A DNA stretch of 46,048 nucleotides from Clostridiales bacterium (GTDB lineage: Bacteria > Bacillota > Clostridia > Oscillospirales > Oscillospiraceae), in the NCBI GenBank assembly GCA_022772585.1, contig JALEZN010000070.1, positions 1 through 46,048 on the forward strand, in the 5' to 3' direction. Of this stretch, positions 42,213 through 46,048 are shown piece by piece. How positions within the stretch are numbered: the first letter of the stretch is position 1; every line of letters begins with the position of its first letter. The position numbers and the translations under genes were made by a program. Below the pieces are notes generated by a model. That model saw only the letters and a program-made list of their open reading frames with translations. It ran no database searches and was not told the origin of the DNA.

Positions 42213-43031
42213 TCATACCGCCCGAAACACGTGGATACGGAAGCTGGCCCGCACATCCAGGGCGCCCAGCGCCTTGAGCCGTTCCACCCCTTCTTTGGGC
42301 GTTTTCCAGGCGTAGGGGGTCATGCCGAACAGGTCCATGAGCTCCGGCCCCGTCAGATGGAGCATGGTCTCCACCGGGACCATCTCCAGAAAGCGGAACC
42401 CCTCGTAGAGGATGGTCTCGTCCGGGTTGGGGTAGGGCTTCTCATAGAGGACCTCCTTCATCTCCCACAGGTGCTCCGGCGCCGGGACCACGTAGAAAAA
42501 GACTCCGCCCGGCCTGAGCACCCGGTGGAACTCCTCCGCCGCCAGGGGAGAGAAGCAGTTGATCAGCAGGTCGGCCCGGTGGCCGGATACCGGCAGGTGG
42601 TAGGCCGAGCCCACGGCGAACTCGGTCTCCCGGGAGCGCCGGGCGGCATGGCGCAGGGCAAATTTGGAGATATCCACCCCCGCCGCCTCCACAGTCCGTC
42701 CGTCCTGCCCCAGGGCGGAGACCACTCCGGCGGTGTAGTACCCCTCGCCGCAGCCCGAGTCCACCAGCGTTACCTGCTCCCCCGTATACCGGAGCGCCAG
42801 CTCCTCCAGCGCCTGCCGCAGGGGAGCGTAGTGCCCGGCGGAGAGGAAGCGGTTCCGGGCGGCCACCATGGCCTTGTCGTCCCCCGGGGCTTTGGAGTGC
42901 TTCTGATTGGCGGGCAGCAGGTGGACATAGCCCTCCCGGGCAATATCGTAGCTGTGCCCTTTGGGGCAGGTATAGGCCCGCTCGCCCCGCCGGAGGGGCG
43001 AGGAGCAGATGGGACAGCGAAACAGACTCAA
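42213..43031 (-). CDS. rlmA: RlmA-family 23S rRNA (guanine-N1) methyltransferase
   Basis: 272 residues. An N-terminal zinc finger (C6, C9, C22, H26: FRCPICS and CPKGHSYDIAREGYV) is diagnostic of RlmA-type enzymes. NQKHSKAPGDDKAMVAARNRFL is the family linker, and VDSGCGEGYYT is the SAM-binding motif I. RlmA(I) methylates G745 and RlmA(II)/TlrB G748 in domain II of 23S rRNA; which site applies here cannot be told. The start is a TTG at 43031, nine bases after AAAGGAG; the nearby ATG is in another frame. It is divergent from the ABC-F gene. Confidence 0.86.
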   Translation of the reverse strand: MSLFRCPICSSPLRRGERAYTCPKGHSYDIAREGYVHLLPANQKHSKAPGDDKAMVAARNRFLSAGHYAPLRQALEELALRYTGEQVTLVDSGCGEGYYTAGVVSALGQDGRTVEAAGVDISKFALRHAARRSRETEFAVGSAYHLPVSGHRADLLINCFSPLAAEEFHRVLRPGGVFFYVVPAPEHLWEMKEVLYEKPYPNPDETILYEGFRFLEMVPVETMLHLTGPELMDLFGMTPYAWKTPKEGVERLKALGALDVRASFRIHVFRAV

Positions 43032-43061
43032 CGGGCATCGCTCCTTTCCGCGATTACGGCT

Positions 43062-43067
43062 ATTATA
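43062..43067 (-). promoter_or_regulatory. Extended -10 promoter of the methyltransferase gene
   Basis: On the minus strand TGG precedes TATAAT (43067-43062). TGTACC sits 17 bases further up as a weak -35 box. The leader is about 25 bases. Confidence 0.6.
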
Positions 43068-43119
43068 CCAGAAGATCCCGCCCCGGTACAGAGCAGCCGG
43101 TCTTTTCTTCTTCTCGCTC

Positions 43120-43147
43120 TTGTTTTGCGGCGGATTTATGATATACT
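43120..43147 (+). promoter_or_regulatory. Promoter of the ABC-F gene
   Basis: TTGTTT (43120-43125), a 16-base spacer and TATACT (43142-43147). AAGGAG precedes the start codon at 43182. Confidence 0.65.
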
Positions 43148-43181
43148 GATTAGGCTAATTTACTATTTTAAGGAGTATGAC

Positions 43182-44780
43182 ATGATCACCGTTTCCGATC
43201 TCACCCTGCAATACAGCGGACAGGCCCTGTTCAGCCATGTGGACCTGCAGTTCACCAAGGGCAACTGCTACGGCATCATCGGCGCCAACGGCGCGGGCAA
43301 GTCCACCTTTCTGAAGATTCTCTCCGGCGAGCTGGAGCCCACCAAGGGCGAGGTCTCCATCCTGCCCAACGTCCGTATGTCCATCCTCAAGCAGAACCAG
43401 AACGCCTATGACGCCTACAACGTGATGGACACCGTCATCATGGGCAACCAGCGGCTCTACGACATCGGCAAGGAGAAGGAGGCCCTCTACGCCAAGGAGG
43501 AGATGACCGAGGAGGACGGCATCCGGGCCTGCGAGCTGGAGGAGGAGTATTCCGAGCTGGGCGGCTGGGAGGCCGAGAGCGACGCCAGCCGTATCCTCCA
43601 GGGTCTGGGCATCGGCACCGAGCTGCATTACAACGACATGGCCACCCTGGACGCCCGCCTCAAGGTGAAGGTGCTGCTGGCCCAGGCTCTCTTCGGCAAT
43701 CCCGACATCCTGATGATGGACGAGCCCACCAACAACCTGGACATCGACGCCATCAACTGGCTGGAGGACTTCCTGCTGGACTTTGAGGGCACCGTCATCG
43801 TGGTCAGCCATGACCGCCACTTCCTCAACACCATCTGCACCCACATCGTGGACATCGACTACAACAAGATCAAGCTCTACGTGGGCAACTACGACTTCTG
43901 GTACGAGTCCTCCCAGCTGGTGCAGTCCCTCATCAAGAACCAGAACAAGCGCAACGAGGAGAAAATCAGGGAGCTGCAGGAGTTCATCTCCCGCTTCTCC
44001 GCCAACAAATCCAAGAGCAAGCAGGCCACTGCCCGGCGCAAGCTGCTGGACAAGCTGACCGTGGAGGAGATGCCCGCCTCCTCCCGCCGCTATCCCTGGG
44101 TGGCTTTCAACCCCGAGCGGGAGGTGGGCAAGGACATCCTCTTCGTCACCGACGTGAGCAAGACCATCGACGGCGTGAAGGTGCTGGACAAGGTCTCCTT
44201 CATCGTGGGCCACGGGGACAAGATCGCCTTCGTGGGCGACAATGAAAACGCCCACACCGCCCTTTTCAAGATCCTCACCGGCGAGCTGGAGCCCGACGAG
44301 GGTACCGTCAAGTGGGGCCAGACCGCCACATTCTCCTACTTCCCCAAGGACAACAACTCCTTCTTCGAGGGACATGACGAGAACCTGGTGGAGTGGCTGC
44401 GGGAGTTCTCTCCCGACCCCCACGAGAGCTATCTCCGGGGCTTTTTGGGCCGGATGCTCTTCTCCGGCGACGACGTGTACAAGTCGGTGAAGGTCCTCTC
44501 CGGCGGCGAGAAGGTCCGGTGCATGCTCTCCCGGATGATGCTCTCCGGGGCCAACGTGCTGCTGCTGGACCAGCCCACCAACCACCTGGACCTGGAGTCC
44601 ATCACCGCCGTCAACAACGGCCTGGAGGCCGTGAAGTGCAACGTGCTCTTCTCCTCCCACGACCATCAGATGGTCCAGACCGTGGCCAACCGCATCTTTG
44701 ATTTCACCGCCGACGGCAGGCTCATCGACCGTAAGATGAGCTACGACGAATATCTGGAGTCCATGCACCCCGGCGTATAG
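43182..44780 (+). CDS. ABC-F family ATPase (YkpA/YbiT-like)
   Basis: 532 residues from ATG 43182 with AAGGAG upstream; an open frame extends far 5' but crosses the divergent methyltransferase gene. Two ATP-binding domains lie on one chain with no membrane helices, joined by a charged linker (about 250-300; QNKRNEEKIRELQEFISRF). Domain 1 has an intact Walker A (GANGAGKST) and Walker B (LMMDEPTNNLD) but a degenerate signature (TLDARLKVK). Domain 2 has an altered Walker A (GDNENAHTA, no Lys), Gln in place of the catalytic Glu (LLLDQPTNHLD) and an intact signature (LSGGEKVR). ABC-F proteins act on ribosomes, either as translation factors or antibiotic-protection factors. The short linker and lack of resistance context favour a housekeeping role. 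Confidence 0.92.
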   Translation: MITVSDLTLQYSGQALFSHVDLQFTKGNCYGIIGANGAGKSTFLKILSGELEPTKGEVSILPNVRMSILKQNQNAYDAYNVMDTVIMGNQRLYDIGKEKEALYAKEEMTEEDGIRACELEEEYSELGGWEAESDASRILQGLGIGTELHYNDMATLDARLKVKVLLAQALFGNPDILMMDEPTNNLDIDAINWLEDFLLDFEGTVIVVSHDRHFLNTICTHIVDIDYNKIKLYVGNYDFWYESSQLVQSLIKNQNKRNEEKIRELQEFISRFSANKSKSKQATARRKLLDKLTVEEMPASSRRYPWVAFNPEREVGKDILFVTDVSKTIDGVKVLDKVSFIVGHGDKIAFVGDNENAHTALFKILTGELEPDEGTVKWGQTATFSYFPKDNNSFFEGHDENLVEWLREFSPDPHESYLRGFLGRMLFSGDDVYKSVKVLSGGEKVRCMLSRMMLSGANVLLLDQPTNHLDLESITAVNNGLEAVKCNVLFSSHDHQMVQTVANRIFDFTADGRLIDRKMSYDEYLESMHPGV

Positions 44781-44789
44781 GCTCCGCCT

Positions 44790-44822
44790 GGAAGCGCCCG
44801 GAGAGAGACTCCGGGCGCTTCC
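44790..44822 (+). terminator. Hairpin terminator after the ABC-F gene
   Basis: Perfect 14-base stem (GGAAGCGCCCGGAG and its complement) with loop AGAGA, ten bases after the stop. The following CCGTTTCC is only weakly U-rich. Confidence 0.65.
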
Positions 44823-44840
44823 CCGTTTCCGGCGCGGTAT

Positions 44841-44862
44841 GTCACATTACGTGTTATGTGAC
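44841..44862. promoter_or_regulatory. 22-base inverted repeat upstream of the DUF1836 gene
   Basis: GTCACATTAC-GT-GTTATGTGAC is palindromic with a single mismatch per 10-base arm. It ends about 31 bases before the -35 box of the downstream promoter, a typical place for an activator site. Confidence 0.6.
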
Positions 44863-44893
44863 GCAAATGCTTGTGATTCGGGGGTTATTCTCC

Positions 44894-44923
44894 TTTACTT
44901 TCCACCTGGTGATGTGATACAAT
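44894..44923 (+). promoter_or_regulatory. Promoter of the DUF1836 gene
   Basis: TTTACT (44894-44899), an 18-base spacer and TACAAT (44918-44923) preceded by TGA, an extended -10 form. Confidence 0.65.
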
Positions 44924-44977
44924 ATATGCCACTGGTCATCTATCATCCGGAATACGCCCCCGCAGGGAGGAACTGAT

Positions 44978-45529
44978 ATGGAAGAGCTTCAGGAATTGAA
45001 AGAGCGCATGGGCGGGCAGCGCCCGGTGGACTGGGAGTCCTTCCCTGACATCGGACTGTATATGGACCAGGTCATCTCCTACCTGCCCCGGCAGCTCATC
45101 CACTACGGCGAGGGGGACGTGCTCACCTCCGCCATGGTCAACAACTACATCAAGGACGGGCTGCTCCCCCGGGCCGAGGGCAAGCGTTATTCCCGCAGGC
45201 ACCTGGCCTACCTCACCGCCATCTGCGTGCTCAAGCAGGTCCTCTCGGTGAAGGAGACCAGCCGTCTGATCGCCGCGGGAGTGGAGCGCAAGAGCTCCGA
45301 GGAGGAGGTATACGCCTACTTCTGCCGCCAGCTGGACGCCGCCCTTACCGAGACGGCAGACAGCCTGCCGGAAGAGGGGGAGGCCGACGACCTGCCCCGG
45401 CTGGCCCTGAACCTGGCCCTGCGCAGCTATGCCGACCGTCTGGCCTGCCAGCGGGTGCTGGACATCATGGCCCAGCGGGACCCACAGCCCGAGAAGGGCG
45501 GAAAAAAGCGGGACCGGCAGAGCCGGTAA
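44978..45529 (+). CDS. DUF1836 domain protein (predicted DNA-binding regulator)
   Basis: 183 residues. GDVLTSAMVNNYIKDGLLPRAEGKRYSRRHLAYLTAICVLKQVLSV is written here only by its key parts: SAMVNNYIKDGLLP resembles the start of a MerR-like helix-turn-helix, and YSRRHLAYLTAICVLK is the conserved DUF1836 core. CAGGGAGG precedes the ATG. The family is widespread in Firmicutes and of unproven function. The C-terminal 25 residues are charged (EKGGKKRDRQSR) and probably disordered. A DegV gene follows 70 bases later and may share the transcript. Confidence 0.85.
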   Translation: MEELQELKERMGGQRPVDWESFPDIGLYMDQVISYLPRQLIHYGEGDVLTSAMVNNYIKDGLLPRAEGKRYSRRHLAYLTAICVLKQVLSVKETSRLIAAGVERKSSEEEVYAYFCRQLDAALTETADSLPEEGEADDLPRLALNLALRSYADRLACQRVLDIMAQRDPQPEKGGKKRDRQSR

Positions 45530-45599
45530 GCCCCCGAAATACCAAACTATGCGCCGCCGGCCCACGGGTCCCGCCGCGCCGCAACATGGAGGTCTCACT

Positions 45600-46048
45600 A
45601 TGAGCGAGTACATCATCGTCACTGATTCCGCCGCCGATCTGCCGGCGTCCATGGTGGAGGAGCTGGGGGTGGAGGTCCTGCCCCTGTCCTTTACCATCGA
45701 GGATCATACCTACGAGGACCACCCCGACCGCCGGGCCATGCCCATTGAGCAGTTCTACGGCCTGCTGCGCCAGGGCAAGATGGCCACCACCTCCGCCGTC
45801 AACGTGTCCCAGTATACCGAGCTGCTGGAGCCTGTCCTTCAGTCGGGCAGGGACGTGCTGGTGCTGGCCTTCTCCTCCGGATTGTCCACCACCTACAACT
45901 CCTCCGCCATCGCCGTGGAGGAGCTGCGGGAGAAGTACCCGGAGCGGAAGATCTTTACCGTGGACACCCTGTGCGCCTCTCTGGGCGAGGGGCTTCTGGT
46001 GTGGTACGCCGCCCGCATGCGCCAGGCGGGCAAGAGCATCGAGGAGGT
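45600..46048 (+). CDS. DegV-family fatty-acid-binding protein (5' part)
   Basis: At least 149 residues; the gene continues past the window end. ATG 45600 follows GGAGG by seven bases. The opening IIVTDSAADLPASMVEELGVEVLPLSF, with the TDSxxDLP motif, and the later TTSAVNVSQYTELLEP, VLAFSSGLSTTYNSS and FTVDTLCASLGEG stretches match the DegV/FakB fold, which holds a fatty acid for phosphorylation by the FakA kinase. It acts in the cytoplasm in exogenous fatty-acid use. No FakA gene is within the window. Confidence 0.92.
   Translation, partial: MSEYIIVTDSAADLPASMVEELGVEVLPLSFTIEDHTYEDHPDRRAMPIEQFYGLLRQGKMATTSAVNVSQYTELLEPVLQSGRDVLVLAFSSGLSTTYNSSAIAVEELREKYPERKIFTVDTLCASLGEGLLVWYAARMRQAGKSIEE

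Noticed and set aside
43155-44768. 537-codon minus-strand frame opposite the ABC-F gene
   Set aside because: Shadow of a clear ABC-F gene; the translation is Val/Leu/Gly/His-rich with no domain.
1-46048. CRISPR array, insertion sequence or prophage
   Set aside because: No regularly spaced short repeats, transposase, integrase or phage structural genes were seen; the repeats present are inside surface-protein genes.

Overview
The window looks like the chromosome of a fairly GC-rich Gram-positive anaerobe of the class Clostridia, most likely a gut Oscillospiraceae relative (Flavonifractor or Oscillibacter type). This rests on the S-layer homology repeats with a TRAQ motif, LRR/Ig surface proteins, ammonia-dependent AsnA, RlmA-type methyltransferase, DUF1836 and DegV neighbours, and near-consensus sigma-A promoters. 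The genus is an inference.

Region 1 (67-22519, all minus strand) is the most unusual part. It is a run of very large secreted proteins: a 3524-residue LRR/Ig/beta-helix fibre, a transglutaminase-fold enzyme, a 1562-residue protein with three SLH repeats, and a 1433-residue LRR protein. Three of the four end in the same two-repeat calcium-binding dockerin module. The fourth carries a possible cohesin-like module behind its signal peptide and three SLH repeats for wall attachment. This looks like a small cellulosome-style display system with no visible glycoside hydrolase. Two small tandem proteins resembling inactive receiver domains sit directly upstream.

Region 2 (22628-26600, minus) is a translationally coupled operon: a membrane sensor with a degenerate kinase part, a HisKA_3-type histidine kinase and a LuxR/NarL response regulator. 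It lies immediately upstream of region 1 and is the natural candidate regulator. A strong terminator separates it from the receiver-like genes.

Region 3 (26600-35420) is a set of small accessory units: nitroreductase plus ArsR repressor; MarR repressor plus MATE efflux pump; a truncated GyrI-like gene; a DUF3795 protein; a four-gene membrane/secreted operon built around an Ntn-type amidase; a flavodoxin-like operon with a tiny Cys-rich protein; and a lipoprotein operon with a 50-residue protein.

Region 4 (35690-41030, minus) holds a BlaI/BlaR1-type repressor and sensor protease pair with a clear operator-promoter, a Val-Glu-Met tRNA cluster, and an ECF sigma/anti-sigma pair with its own ECF-type promoter.

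Region 5 (41056-46048) is housekeeping: asnA, an RlmA-family rRNA methyltransferase, an ABC-F ATPase with one intact and one degenerate ATP site, a DUF1836 regulator and a DegV lipid-binding protein cut by the window end. No CRISPR array, rRNA, phage or insertion sequence was seen.
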